From Cydia pomonella (taxonomy: Eukaryota; Arthropoda; Insecta; Lepidoptera; Tortricidae): DNA of 64,000 bases. Of this stretch, positions 35,001-48,661 are shown in pieces. Numbering within the stretch: the stretch's first letter is position 1; each line of letters starts with the position of its first letter. The stretch spans positions 3,844,001 to 3,908,000 of the forward strand of contig NC_084721.1 of the NCBI RefSeq assembly GCF_033807575.1, in the 5' to 3' direction. The translations under genes were made by a program, and so were the position numbers. The notes beneath the pieces are model-generated. The model was not told the DNA's origin. It saw only the letters and a program-made list of their open reading frames with translations, and did not search any database.

Positions 35001-36440
35001 TAAGGAAGTTTTGCTCTTCATGTTGAGAAAATAATGAAATAATAGTGAATGGTGAATAATGGTGATGGATCCTTCACCGCTACACCTATTTTATGTTGGC
35101 TAAATCTAATATCATTTAAAAATGTTGTCAATCGTAACACTGAGTTGCTTTTTGTTAGTTTTCAGAATCGATCAGGATTATTAAATAATACTGAATTATT
35201 ATGAATCGTTGCGTAGGTTTGTACATGTCCTAAAACGGCCGGTGGAACTGGCTGCCGCCGGTGGTATCCAGTGCGGGCGGTGCGCGCCAGCGCGGGCCCA
35301 CCGGCGTATCCGCTCCCAAAGGCAGTTCAACGGACCACTTTAAAACTTTACAAATAGAAAAAAATAAAATGTAGTGTAGTAATGGAATGTTATAAGATCA
35401 TATGCTATAAATTGAGAGTAGATTTCAACGCTTTATGACCGGTATAACCCACTTATATTCTTTCATCGTATTAAGCGACGGTATATAGATTTTTGTTTTC
35501 TTGATTTTTTCTCCATGTGTATCAACTTTTTGACGTCACTCGTTGCGTATAAGAGTTTACCCAACGTTTGGGATATTTATTAAACAAAAACACCCTAAAC
35601 AACAAACAGTTCTGATTGCTAAAGCGACTCTCCCAAAGATTACAAGAATGCCTCTTTGACCTAAATATTTAAGTAGCTGCCCTACCCTATACCGTAACAC
35701 AATACAATTTACACAATCGCATCACTAATGTCATCATTCGAGGGTGGTATCCTGTTAACGATCAGCTAGGGCTCCTCACTATTACAAGCATAATTCATCA
35801 TTGCGAGTTGTCAAGTAAATTTGCCTAAGCAAGGTAATTTGCAGTAGATTGTCTGCGAAAACGCTACCTATGTCCTCTTTCCTGATTAAACCGTAATCCG
35901 AGAATGATGGACAAATTGCCAGTGGGTGTGGCGTATGAATGAAATTTGCGCACGGCCGGCATGGCACAATACTGTATAGATACAATTGGATTACCTACAT
36001 TAGACGTAGTAATCCTCATTAGAGTATCTAGCCTTGGCCAGAAGTATGTTAGATTCGTATTCCGTTTTCAAAGATGTATCTCCCAAGGACCAATTTTTTA
36101 AGCGATATAATACCGGTTGAAACATGAGCGCTTAATTTTTAATGAAATAATAATTTCTTTTGCATAGCAGAATAAAAATATAAAGGTGAGGATTAACAAT
36201 TAACTACATCCATAATGTTGTTGGGGTTGGAGCATATGAAGAACTCAAACACAAGTAAATACTGACTAAAGTGAATGTATTGTTTGGTACTAGAGTCCCA
36301 GAAAAGTAAAGACACTAACAAGGATTGAGAGCAGAATCGGTTATTTGATTTGTTGTATAACTACAAAGAAAGCATCGCACAAACTGTCAGAAGAGATGGA
36401 GCAACGGTAAACATGGTTTACTTTCCACATACATAATAAT
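32081..36440. other. Non-genic stretch between two LINE remnants
   Basis: This is AT-rich DNA with chance reading frames. One imperfect inverted-repeat element is listed at 35232. A GC-richer stretch near 33020-33110 (GAGACCCCCGCGCCGGGCG) has no recognised identity. Confidence 0.55.
35232..35341. mobile_element. Probable GC-rich MITE, 110 bp
   Basis: Its ends AAAACGGCCGGTGGAACTGG and the complement of GGCAGTTCAACGGACCACTT are similar, giving an imperfect inverted repeat. The centre is GC-rich (CGCGCCAGCGCGGGCCCACC) in an AT-rich setting. The boundaries are approximate. Confidence 0.55.
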
Positions 36441-37440
36441 TAAATATGGCCTGCAGCAATTGTCTGACTCTGAATCGCTCCAAGATGATATTAACCGAAT
36501 CTATGAATGGAGTGTCACGAATAAGCTGCTTTTTCACCCTGAGAAGTGTTCCGTGATGTCCTTTAGCCGTGCTCGTAGTCCTTTATCTGTCAATTACCGG
36601 CTTGGAACTAAATCAATAAAACGCGTTGACACTATGAAAGACCTGGGTGTCACATTTGACTCAAATCTTAATTTTCATGGCCACATAAGAACCCTTGCTA
36701 CCGACTGCTATCGGAGGTTGGGATTCGTAATCCGCAATGCTCGTGAATTTGATAACCCCTTTGTCATTAAGCTTGTTTACACCGCCCTAGTTAGGAGCAA
36801 ACTGGAGGCAGCGTCTATAGTGTGGAACCCCCACGAGGTCACTTATGCCCTGCTTCTAGAGAAAATTCAAAAGGCGTTTTTGCGATTTTTATATAAAAAA
36901 ACCTATGGGTACTATCCCTTCCTTTACCCAACAAAATTTCTGCTTGGCACCCTGGGCTTTAACTCCTTGGAAGTGAGGCGTAATTATGCTCTCGTGACCG
37001 CGGCGTGCCGAATAATACGTGGGGATTCGGACTGTCCACAGCTGGTCTCGCAACTTTTACGCCTTCTAGTGCCCCCTCTGTTTCAATCAAAGACGAATTT
37101 TAGGCCACGTAAGCGCGACTTACTGGCAGTTCCTAAAGCGCGCACTGTGGCGTACAGGAACTCACCATTGGTTCGCGCCTTACAATACCTAAACGCACTT
37201 GTCAAATCAGCTCCTGACTGTGATGTTTTTGCCAGTAGTTGGAAGATTCTATGTGACGAATGTAAGAGGTTATGTGAGGCGATGGATGATCACGCGTCTT
37301 CGGTTAGTATTTAAGTTTATTTGTTATTGTATAACACAACATGTTTTTGGATAGTAATTATATTGTATGCATTCCACAGTGCCTTAGTGTCTCACTGTAA
37401 TACTGTGTAATCTGTTTGAATCTGTTTGAATAAAAATAAC
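36441..37440 (+). pseudogene. 5'-truncated non-LTR retrotransposon (LINE), reverse transcriptase C-terminus intact
   Basis: The open frame continues without stops to a TAA at 37312-37314, more than 280 residues. It begins at the region after the RT active site (QDDINRIYEWSVTNKLLFHP, CSVMSFSRAR) and continues with the typical MKDLGVTFDSNLNFHGHI, YTALVRSKLEAASIVWNPH and IQKAFLRFLY motifs of jockey-like LINEs. The YADD-type catalytic box and the endonuclease are missing, so 5' truncation is at about 36440. A 120-bp 3' UTR ends with two copies of CTGTTTGAAT and an A-rich tail. The uninterrupted frame implies a fairly recent insertion. Confidence 0.9.
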
Positions 37441-40400
37441 GAGTAAACTCGGTTATGTAATAGCAACTCGTATTCCTGCGGGCACACACTCAAATGAAAA
37501 TTATGAAAGCTTTGCTGCAACTCCGCATCATAGTGGATTTTATTTCCAACGTTGGCAGCGATTTCATGTTTTTCAACGGGAAACAACACCGCTTGCTGCT
37601 ATACAAAATTAAATTAATTTATTACATTAAACTAGGTATAAATCTAATAAATGTTTTAGTAATGCTGTCCACATATTAAGTTGGATTAAAATTTTGTCAA
37701 AGGGAACCAAATTAAGGTTAGTTGGGGGAAACTATTAAACGCCTCTTTAGCAGAATTGAAAGCGGTCCACATAAACGAATTGCAGAGTTGTGGTGGAAAT
37801 GAAATTTGCAAAAGCTCGCGGAGGAAAATTGATTGCCTCACCCGCCAGTGTGACGGTGTATTCACAAAATTTTAACTCTGTCTTGCAAATTAAGTTGTAT
37901 GGCCTAATTGAAATTTAAAACCCCATTCATTTGCAAGTATAATGCTATACGAATACAAACAACAGATATATGCAACGAGACAGGTTAAGATTTAAGATTT
38001 TTATTAAAAATGTACCTAAATTTAGACTTACTATTTGTGACGAGAAGTTTCAAATGTAATGAAAGGACAACAAATCTGCACTTGGTATCTCAGGAGCGTC
38101 AGAAGTGCAACTTTTCGTGGGAAAGGTCTTTCTTAATTTTTCTGAAAGCAATTTCAACTTTTCATGTGAAGTTTTGCATCGTAAGTACCACTAGCTAGAT
38201 AAGGCAACGTCTTACGTTGTGGACCACGGCGGGGCTATCGTGTGGGAGTTTAATACCAAAGTGCTGCAGACTTATCTGCAGCGCTTTGCAGTTAGCTTAA
38301 TCTGGTAATATTTTGGAGGGTAACCATATAAAATTATTTTCTTTGCCAAATTTGAAGAACTTTACGGGGCGCTTTTATCCAGACATTTTCTGTAGACTAT
38401 GATGACAAATTGAAGCAACGTCCCGGCCAAAATAAATTTGAAAATGGGTTTGTGTGTGGATTTCACCGAACATAGAACTATCTACTTTACATTTACCAGC
38501 TGGCTTATATGAATTTCTTCCGTCAGCCTCTTCACTTTTTACACAAGCCGATTAAAGATAGAGCAACTAATCATTATTCATGTAAGCTCAGATTGGAAAC
38601 CAGCGCCAAAATAGAATATTGATAAACAAATCCTAGCTTAGAAAACGTAGCTCTTAAAAATAGTGCACACAGTTACACGTACACCAACGATGGATGTGCG
38701 CGTAACTATCATAAAGCAAAAACACGGGTACCTACTACATTTTGTTCAAAAATTCAGCTCATACGAACTGTACGCATATTAAGTATTAAATATACAATGT
38801 CTACGAAAAATTGGTAGGAAGATTCCACAGGACGGAAGCCTCAACTCATATTTCAGACACGCGTCTCGTTCGCAGTAATTGCATTAGTACAGTACGGGAG
38901 TAATTCAAACGAAATTGACGCCATTACGGGATTAGTCATAGTCAGAGTGGTTTGCAGTTTAAGCTGGATTTTATGTTCTTTCTTCGGGCTTTGACTTGCT
39001 CGGGAGCAGATAGTGAGTCATTCTTGTAAGGGATATTTTGTCGGACAAATGGTGAATAAAATTTATCGTAATTACTTTAGCTTTTCGCTATTTGATAATG
39101 ACATCCCTATTTTTCTATTAATGCTCTGTTTATACCTATATAATAATTATATTTGTAACTTTCATGAGGAAAACTCAACAGGAGCGTTCACGTGAATGTA
39201 AATATACCTGAATACGTGTACGTCATGTATGTGAACGAACCGCCATACGTCAAATGGCGGAGGCAGCAATAACGCCGCAATGAATGCAACTCAAAGGAGA
39301 TTGAATATCACCCGCGCGGTGCAGTGAAATCTAGACAAAACTAACTCTAATGTTTTGAATACGTTCGTACAAAGCTTGGAGCATTAAGAGAATTAGTGAT
39401 TGCGTCCGGTGCTGCTCGTTTAGTGATGTAGCCGATTATTCCGCTGTTTTTTAAAGTCCCTCAAGCTAGTGAAATATTGAATACAATTACTTTTTCATGT
39501 TTTTATATTTAGGTTTGCGTTACAATTATTTATGAGTTTATGACGTTTAAATGAGTAGGTGATTACTTGGTGATTATGACTACGACTTACTAAATATGAC
39601 AAGTTTTTACATGCTACGATCATTGCAAAAAGCTTGATTTTTATTTATTTAGACTTATAAAAACGGGTTTCAGTTTATTTATTACATTAATCTACAAGCG
39701 TATGTTACCCCACTACAAGGTCCTCCTCTTTCTTTCACACGTCTCTGTCCACTACAATATTTGGTCAGTCTATTTGAAAGACGTCAAGATAGTTCTCGTC
39801 GAAATTTTCCTTCCTCTTTGAATCTCCCATTAATAATTTCCCAAAAATTGTGATCAGACCTCATCAGATAAGATCAGAATCAGAACTCTGATCAGAACAT
39901 TCCCTTGGAAATCTGGTACACCACTACCAGTCACGTCTCTAATTTATTGTAACGGCACGATTGCCAACGTAATGCCTTTTTACTGTTATCGGGCGGCGCT
40001 AAATTATTCCTGAAACCAATATCAAGCAGATGGCGATTTGGGAACATTTAGAATTACGAACTTAAGGAAAGTTAATTGACTTAAGGAATATTTGCTGACA
40101 TTGAAAATTCGGAAAATTCAAGAAATTACTAGTTTCATTGTCATTTTGAAAACTAACACTGGTTTGAATTGTTTTCTGGTGGTGTTTTTCGTGTCTCCTT
40201 GTTGCCAACCGCTTATAAGATAGAAATACTCATCATTTCAATATATTTTGTGCCAAACAGACTTCTAAGCGCGAATCACAATACAGACGTCTAATGTGAA
40301 AAGTCAGAATTGTATGTACATACTTAAATTAATCTTAACGAAGAAATGAGGGCTATGGATAGACTCAAAGTAATGAACGTAAGGTTAAATAAATTTATCA

Positions 40401-42584
40401 TACGAAGATAATATCAGTATGCAGCACATCATACCTACATCTTATCATATTAAATCTGGCTTCGAATAAGTTACATTATTTGGAACACAATACAATAAAT
40501 AGTGAAAGGATATGCATAAGTAAGTAACCCGAAATGGGAGGGATAAGGACACAAAGGAAGCATCTAGGGCTCCTCAAGGTCTCGGCTTATTGTTCGTGAA
40601 ATATCTAATTTTGTCCCATATTGTTCCCTTTGCCAACGAATCGAGAGAACTAGTATTATTGTATCTCTCTCATTTGAGTATGTTATGCCGGTTGCGTTCC
40701 TCAGCTACTGTTTCCATACAGTCCACTTTCAGACTTTGTCCTCCACATCTCAAGGTTTTTATATTTCCTTTTTGTGTACCCATGCATGTCACCACGTGTA
40801 ACGGCACACCAACGCAGGCCTCCATCACCTCCAATCTTTTCAATTTCATTAATTTAGTCTTTTTATGCTTAGTCAGAAGCAGTTATTGCTACGGTGCTTG
40901 AGGTCACGATTATACTGGTTAGCCATAAGCGATAGGATTAAAAGGTTTGACCGTGTAGGTAGCAGGGACTCACTGACCCAAGCTCGGTAAGCATTTGGAT
41001 TGGTAACTCTCGCCTGAAAGAGGTGCGAGTATTTCAACCTGGAGAGGTTTAATTAATATTAATCATTTATATTCTTGATCTTGAGTCCATTAATCATCCT
41101 ATAATAAATCTGGAAATATGGTTTGAGAACAGAAATCCATTACTTCGAACTACGATTGTGTTGAAAGAACTATTGATTAATGTCTGCAGCTCAAATAGTA
41201 AGAGGGTTATCTTCAACAACTTGTGATTTATTATCTAAAAAGGTTTTACTTTAATATTTAAGTACATTTTCAGTAACCCAGTTTGCATTACCTAAGTTTT
41301 AAACCCGCTCGTATCTGACTGATTGATTGATTAAGATTAAATATGGAGACGAAAAATATACGAACATTCATTTAACGTAGGTTCACTTTCATACCCTGAC
41401 CATTGTTACATATTACGTAAGTAGGTAGTTACGAGTATAAAATAATAATAAATAAATTGTCACGAGCTTATTAAGCGTTACATATTACTACCAAATATAC
41501 CGTCTTACATATACATACATAAGTATTAATTAAATTGAATATTATAACAGCAGCAATATCAAAAAATGCGTCTTCTCTTTGTCAGGTTCTCTCAATTACA
41601 TTAAACAGACAGTCTCTTCCAAACCCCTATATTCAATTTAAGATACTTACAGGTACATAATTATATGAACGCTAAAAAGCAATCTTTTCCAATCCACTTC
41701 CTTAAATTCCAAATTACAAGTGACATTTAAAGGCACTTATCGCACCTTTAAATGTATTTTAAGAAAGTAGGTGAAGACATCTAAAGGTCTTTTTAAATTA
41801 AGACTATGGGCACTCCAGTTAATAATAGACAGGACGATATTTTGAAAAGTGAAGCCAAAAGAATCCACAGATCTGCTTCTTACAATGTTACATCATAATA
41901 ATTTCATCAGAATTGAATTAGATTAGTACATAATTTCAATTATAATCAGGAACCAAAATTGAATTTCGCACAAAACCTTCAAATTATATCGAAACCGTCT
42001 CCCAATTAATGCTAAAGCAGTCCATTGTCGCCAAGATAGCAAGAACTGCGAGAATTGAACAGACGATCGTACCCTGGGGTAAAACGGTTGGGACCCTCAA
42101 AATGAGGATTTGCACTAATGGGTTTTGAAGGGCAAAATCTGTAGATTGTTATGTAATGATGTGAAAAATTGCTGTCAATTTTTCCAGCAAAAGCCAATAT
42201 AGCCACTCACATGCTTCATATTTTTCAGTGACTTCTATCATTATAATGAAATAAGGGTGACAGCTGGTAACTACAGTTACCAAAAGCAAGTGAGTGGATA
42301 TTAGGAAAATTTAGGACTGCCAAAAGTAAATTATGTAATTACCAGGTTAGTGAGTTAAGTTAAAGAGTAATTTTATTTTCAAAAGCTACCTAATGGTATC
42401 CTATAGCAAACTCGGAAAAAAAATTAAATGTTTTATTGGACAACTTTTTTGTCCCGTGCGCGTTTTTTTAAGACTATTTTTTTCTAAATTCTTGAAAAAG
42501 ACAAACTGTAGAAGTAGCTTAAACATGCGTCCCATTTAAAAAAAAATAATGCGTTATTTAGATCAAATGAAACCTCCCGAAAGA
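37441..42584. other. Non-genic AT-rich stretch
   Basis: No gene or clear repeat is recognised. One imperfect hairpin occurs at 38257-38288 (CAAAGTGCTGCAGA and its near complement). The reading frame at 40590-40901 shows no conserved motif. Confidence 0.55.
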
Positions 42585-42680
42585 AAAGGTAGGCCTTAAT
42601 GCCATATGCCTCATGTCATTAAGTCCGCCTTTTGTAATAAAAGGTTTTCTTTTGTGCAATAAATATTAAATAAATAAATG
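42585..42680 (+). mobile_element. LINE 3' UTR remnant with AAAT tail
   Basis: GGCCTTAATGCCATATGCC, CATTAAGTCCGCCTTTTG and GTGCAATAAATATTAAATAA resemble the 3' end I know from moth LINEs, followed by AAATAAATAAATG. There is no coding part left. Confidence 0.6.
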
Positions 42681-45080
42681 AAAACTCGGACAAAAAATGT
42701 TTGGAGGCAGCGATAGGTAAATGCAATTACCGAATACGGCAAGTTCTACTTCTCATAAAGGTACGCAAACGTGCATATTTTTCTTTTTGCTGCATTCCTA
42801 GTTTTTATTCGCATATTGGCAAAAGTAAATTTTCTGGCAATTTTACCCGAACAGGAATCACTAATAGAACAACGCAAGCAAAAGTCAAAGCACTTTCCGA
42901 ATACAAGTACGTATTCCAATGCAGTCTCCCAGTCTGGACTCGGTCGCGAATTCTCGTTGGCTAGTTACGTAACTTTTAGCCCGTCCTGGCCAATCAATAC
43001 CGACTTCATGGAATAACAGGCCAATGTATGGCGGGACAGTGTAGCGTGCCGTGGTGGCGCCTAGGTTATATAGCCATCATCGGTTTGTTGGCTTCTATTT
43101 CCCCTTGGCAACAACGAATGTATTGACACAGTTGACTTATTACACCTTTTCGATATATACAGACATGATACTTTGGTTACATGCAAGGCGCTTTAAAATA
43201 AAACATATTTCACGAAACAGGGCAATGTACGACGAAGACAGTTCAGCGTGCCGTTGTAGAGCAGTGAAACTCTATGCCTCCGCCTGAATCATTACTTAAA
43301 TTGAAACGATTGTCCCGATTTCTCCTAAACAACGAAAAAACATGTTATTAACTGACAAACTAAGTATAACATTAACTAAATAACATCATTTAAGTAAAGT
43401 TAGAAGCAAAAACAAAAAGAAAGGTAACGAAGGAGAAAAAATTGTTTTATTGAAAACTTTTAAAGAAAAAGAAAACATATCACAGACAAAGGTGTATCCG
43501 AAGATAATATGATACAAAACTTTCTCTCGTAAACCCCAAAAATAATCGGAAAACATAGCGAAAATATATTAATGTATGTAAAGACCGGCGAATACTGAAT
43601 TATGTAACAGTATTACGCAATATGCAAAGAGAAGCTGTGTTTCGGGATTGGATTTTTTGTTCTGATAGGGATCAGTTTATCGCAAGATTTTACAGACTGG
43701 ATTTCTTGTACAGGCGACGTCAAAGATATATAAGATATTATTACAAAGGAATAAGGTGCAAAAGTGTAAACATATCTTTGATCTCGACTGTACTAGTAGG
43801 TGGTGAGCTGGAACTAGTAACGTTCATATAACAGAAAAATTCAAATTAAAGTAGTAAAGAGAATATTTAGGATAATTAAACTTACTGAGACATTTTTAAG
43901 TCACCAGTCTTTGTACTTAATTAAATAGTAAATCATATTTAAAAAATCTTATATATATATGTATAATATACTTAGTAGCTTTAAAAATAATTATTATATT
44001 CTATTAAAATAAGAGCCGCACCATTTCGATACTTCTCTGAGATTCCCATGTTGGAGAGCAACTAAAAGGTATGTTTTGCACTTACAGACGTGGAAGTTGC
44101 GAAATGTTCCCAAGAAGTTGGAAAACGTATCGGAAAATAAGGAGGAGTGTGCCAGGAAATAAAGGAAACATTCATTATGGAAATGGAAAATTTCACATAT
44201 TTGGAAAATTGCAGAATCGTCAGCAGGTGAAACAACTAATTTTAAACTTTAAAATGCGGATTGCGGACTTATACCTACGCAACCTGAAATAAGATGAATC
44301 CTTACAGGTCAAATACAAAGATCGTCGTGTCGTATAACGAGACTAGGGAGAATTGAAAAAATTGGCAGAAGACTACGAGAACCGACGCCTACTCCGACAA
44401 GAGCCAAGCTCTTAAACGACGATGATGAATCACAGTAACGACGTTTACGACTTCGAGTGTCAATTAGTGGAGTGGTTTATGATTGATTCCAATTTCCGAT
44501 AGGAACTAACATATTTCGTAGAACAAAGAAAACAATGAATCGCTATTTGTATTACGTACGTAACAAGTCTGCCCCAAATTCAAAGAGGTAAGGTAACAGT
44601 GTCAATGACAAGCTCGCACGAAAAGGCAATAGTCTGGAGGGGTTGTTCTTTATAGTTTTTTCAAGGTTGTTATCGGCTTTAGGCTGGTTACGCATAGACA
44701 TTTAAGGCGTTTCATGCCTAATGAGCCCTTATGCTCCATGTACATAAGGACTCTTTAGGCGTGGAGCTTCACCTTTTGAAGTGATACAATTTCACGAACG
44801 CACGACTGCATGCTTATGGCGTTTATTGATAGCGTTTGTACCAATTCGAGTGATTGTATCGCGAGTATCGCAACGATTATTGACGACCACTTCAGCCGAG
44901 CGATTGTATGAATGCAATCACTATGATGAGAAATAAAAGCTAGCAGTATCTATTTGTAGGCGCGTGTGTATATCGACATGCAAGTACAATTTCTGTGTCA
45001 CTGCGCTAAAGGTTCGCGTCTGCCTCTCGCTAGAAACGTGCTACATAAGTCGTCGTATATTATAACCTGCTTTTTTACAG
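42681..45080. other. Non-genic stretch
   Basis: There are two related blocks, 43018-43070 (GGCCAATGTATGGCGG, AGCGTGCCGTGGTGG) and 43219-43262 (GGCAATGTACGACGAAG, AGCGTGCCGTTGTAG), which look like diverged copies of one another. A weak hairpin lies at 44718-44757 (CCTAATGAGCCCTTATG). No gene is recognised. Confidence 0.5.
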
Positions 45081-45212
45081 GGGAGCCTACCGCGTAAACC
45101 GAAATTCGCAAATTGCAGTGATCTTTCTCTTTTACTCCAATGAAGGCGTAATTAGAGTGACGCAGAAAAACGCCCGAAATTTGCGAACTTCGAGTTTCGT
45201 GGTGATAGCCCA
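45081..45212. mobile_element. Probable MITE, imperfect inverted repeats
   Basis: GGGAGCCTACCGCGTAAACC and AATTCGCAAATTGC at the left pair with AATTTGCGAACTTCGAG and GTGGTGATAGCCC at the right, with mismatches. It is non-coding. The boundaries are approximate. Confidence 0.6.
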
Positions 45213-45845
45213 GATTACCTTATACAGAACTTGGATACACAAATTAGCAAGTATTAAACGTGCGTTTGTCACTGTGTTTAACCAGCCCTAACAGCATGAA
45301 ATATACGAACACGCAACGCCACCATGCTACCTCAAGGCGTATTGTGCTATTGAGTTTCAACAAAAATAACACACCTTTGTAAGGGCCAACAGGATATTTC
45401 TCACTTCCAGATCCGTTGTGTCGTTGTAAGGAAAGGCAATTGTAGCTTGCCTTGTCACAAATAAACGAAACGAGAAAAAGATACCTTTTATTAGATTTGT
45501 GACTTTGACTACGGTTTCGAAAAGTATAAATGAGTTATGGAATATGGAGCGAACATGTAGCCTAAAATTAATGAAATTGATAAGTTTTGTTATTTTTGAA
45601 TTGTCAGAACGATTAGCTACTACGGAATCTAAATGCAATACAGCACAATGACGTCACGACCAAGTTACCTACTCTTTTTAGTTCTTTCGGATTTATTAAA
45701 TATAAATTGGGTCTGAAAATAACTGCGGTCTAGGTTTTTCTGGTGGTCATGATGTGAAATAATTTATTTTAAATACAGGAATCATCCCAATACGCCAATA
45801 TTTAATAAACCGATTATTTTTAAATAATACGGTAGAATAGACCAG

Positions 45846-45906
45846 TAAGCCTGCAATAAAACTGGTTAAATTTAACGTTCCGAATTTAACCAGTTTTGCA
45901 GGCTTA
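45846..45906. repeat. Inverted repeat, hairpin of about 24-bp arms
   Basis: TAAGCCTGCA-ATA-AAACTGGTTAAATT is followed by a 10-nt loop and the complementary arm ending TGCAGGCTTA. There is one 2-3-nt bulge. This is a strong foldback that could be a young MITE core or a small-RNA hairpin. Confidence 0.8.
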
Positions 45907-46206
45907 GTAGAATAATTAACCGTCTGGAATAAATTAGCAATTAATCTTCCAGCTTTCATTGTTTTAATGTAACATCGGAAAACAATTTTCCAGGGTCAAT
46001 TAAAAGTGATCACTTACAAGGCAATCTTTCTTATCTAATTGAGTCAAGTTAATCCAGAGGGGTAGGACTGCTGAATACTCTATCCGTCTCCAACTGTAGT
46101 AATTAGAAAGAGACGATTAGTCTATCTCGCGCGCGGGTTCACATGTACTAGATGTGTTACATTAAAAGGGAAGACTAGCTTAGCGATTCTAACGAAATAA
46201 CGGCAC

Positions 46207-46730
46207 TTTTTAGGGTTCCGTAGCCAATTGGCAAAAACCCTTATAGATTCGTCATGTCCGTCTGTCTGTCCGATTATGTCACAGCCACTTTTCTCCGAAA
46301 CTATAAGAGCTACACTGTTCAAACTTGGTAAGTAGATGTATTCTATGAACCGCATTAAGATGTTTACACAAAAATAGAGAAAAAACATACTTAGAACTGA
46401 AACTCAAAAAATATTTTTTCATCAAACCCATACGTGTGGGGTATCTATGGATAGGTCTTTAAAAATGATATTGAGGTTTCAAATATCATTTTTTTCTAAA
46501 CAAAATAGTTTGCGCGAGAGACACTTCCAAAGTGAAAAAATGTGTCCCCCCCCCCCCCGTAACTTCTAAAATAACAGAATGAAAAATCTAAAAAAAATAT
46601 ATGATATACATATCCATGCAAACTTCCACCGAAAATTGGTTTGAACGAGATCTAGTAAGTAGTTTTTTTAATACGTCATAAATGGTACGGAACCCTTCAT
46701 GGGCGAGTCCGACTCGCACTTGGCCGCTTT
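46207..46730. mobile_element. Long non-coding repeat with TTAGGGTTCCGTA start and GTACGGAACCC end
   Basis: It starts TTTTTAGGGTTCCGTAGCC and contains GTCCGTCTGTCTGTCCG, TATAAGAGCTACACTG and a run of about 14 C. It ends GGTACGGAACCCTTCATGGG, CGAGTCCGACTCGCACTTGG and CCGC. These are the same ends as at 19304-19451, in the other orientation. The type is recalled as widespread in moths; the class is unclear to me. Confidence 0.75.
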
Positions 46731-46991
46731 TCTATGTAATTTCCATTTTGGGAGAAGGAGAGTTTCCACTAACTAAATCTTAATAAATCACTTTGATTTT
46801 GATGTCGATCGCTTCAGAATAATATATTCTAGATTTCACTTTTTTTTTGTATTGCAAATTTTGAAAACAAAAAAGGAAAACCTATAAACCTAGTTTTTAA
46901 TTGTGTCAATAACGTACTAAAAATCATGAAGAAAGGAAAATATTTAGAAGTTTTTTGTATGGGGGATGTATTTGAGGGAAGAAGGAGAAAA

Positions 46992-47057
46992 AAAGTCGTA
47001 CTTTCGGCACTCCCTGAAGTGAGGAAAGTCGCACTTTCGTCACTCCCTGGAGTGAGG
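46992..47057. repeat. Two tandem 33-bp units
   Basis: AAAGTCGTACTTTCGGCACT... (46992-47024) is followed by AAAGTCGCACTTTCGTCACT... (47025-47057), with a partial third unit, GAAAGTAGGC. Each unit contains the small palindromes GAAAGT..ACTTTC and CACTCC..GGAGTG. Confidence 0.85.
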
Positions 47058-48523
47058 AAAGTAGGCTTGTTCCAGCTGCTGAGGTGAAAACGTGGTTTTA
47101 TAAATATTAGCAATCTCTCTTATTCCCTTCGATCTAGAATGACGCAGTGAACCTTATTTCGATAGCGGCACTCCCTTGAAATTAATCAGGAAAGTAAACT
47201 GGCCTTCGCCGACTTAATTGGTTCGTCCACTATGGGTTACACCTAGCAAACAACCCCTCTCGAGACGATAATGGAAGATGCGACCATTTCATTATACGGC
47301 TGATGAAGAAAGGAGGGTAATGGTTTCGAAAATATACACGTTTAGACATACTATGCGTAGTGAAAATGCAGGTCAAAGGTCATACTGAAACTGAAACACT
47401 ATAGAACAAATGTCGCGAAGAATCGTCTGTTTCAGGGCGTTGGCTAGCTGGTGCACGGGGCGCCCGTGCGCACGCGGGTGCCACTCTGCCATTGTAGATA
47501 AAATCCGTCGCACGTCCGCGCCAGTTAGCTATGCTCATACTATTTTTCGTTAAACCGCTCACCGTTCCGTGCAACCGTGGCAGCTAGCGGACGCCCTCAT
47601 ACTTTTCTGCTGATCAGTGTAGCCAAGATGACAATCCTTTATTGACAAACCCGGGTGAAAAAGTTTAAATGACAGACGCGAACGAAAAGTAGTGATCATT
47701 TCCATTTTTTTTTTTTGATATTTGGCGTTTTTAGGTTATGAATTGTATGGAGATGACATCTATCAGCGTACTTTTCCCATTTGAAAAATACTATAATTAA
47801 TTTTCAATCGGCGTTTTCTACAAACGGTTGTCACTTGGCGTCCATTTTCGTTGTTTTTTTTTATTTGTATGAGGAAGTTAATTTAGGAAAGTTTAAGTAA
47901 CTTCTTCATAACATAAATGTAAATCGATGTACCTATTGTATCTTTTTATCATGTCAGCCGCTAGAGAGTGTTTTTAATAATTTATATTAATTAATATTAT
48001 TGCCCTAAAACTTTTTAAAAAACCTGGGAAATTTGTTGCGGTACAAAATCGCAGCCTTGCGTTTTAAAATAATTCCGTAATGCACTAAAATGTTTAGAAC
48101 ACAAAGTTGACCTTTCAGGCGAAACAGCGGTCTATTTCTGTTGGTATAGCTCCATGACCCTTCGGCTAAAACTGGAGTGCGCTATATCCAGCGTTTACAA
48201 ATGTCAAAGATCAAATGCTGTGGCATTTAATTTAATTCGATGCAACCCCGAACTAACCCAACCTAACTCGAGTTGCAGCACACAATACGTGCAGGAATTT
48301 AAGGTCCGAGGAAGCTAAATGTCAACCCGCTTGCCCCTACGCCAGTTAGCTTACCGCAGCAAACACCCTACCACTTCCTTTGCCGCCTCACAGTTTTCGT
48401 ATTTACAATGTACCTAAAATAATAGCCTCGTTAGGTCCGCGGTCCTGCCCGTAGTAAACACGAATAAGAAATATTTTACGGCAGATAGAACATATAATGT
48501 ATACTAATTCCTTTATAGTATTT

Positions 48524-48661
48524 TATGCAACAGTTGTATAAGAAGGGTCAAAAAAGGCGAGTGGCGTGAGTTACAATGTGAGCCGGAGCCGAAGGCGTAG
48601 GCGAACATTGTAAAGGAATACGCCACGAGAATTTTTTGACCTACTTATACAACGTTGCATA
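48524..48661. mobile_element. MITE, about 138 bp, long imperfect inverted repeats
   Basis: TATGCAACAGTTGTATAAG at the left pairs with CTTATACAACGTTGCATA at the right, and GGGTCAAAAAA with TTTTTTGACC. The middle is GGAGCCGAAGGCG. It is non-coding. Confidence 0.8.

Noticed and set aside
40590..40901. 103-codon plus-strand reading frame
   Set aside because: No conserved motif, no splice or promoter context, AT-typical composition.
46544..46558. C homopolymer as a functional element
   Set aside because: It is a variable homopolymer inside a dispersed repeat and a likely place for assembly error.
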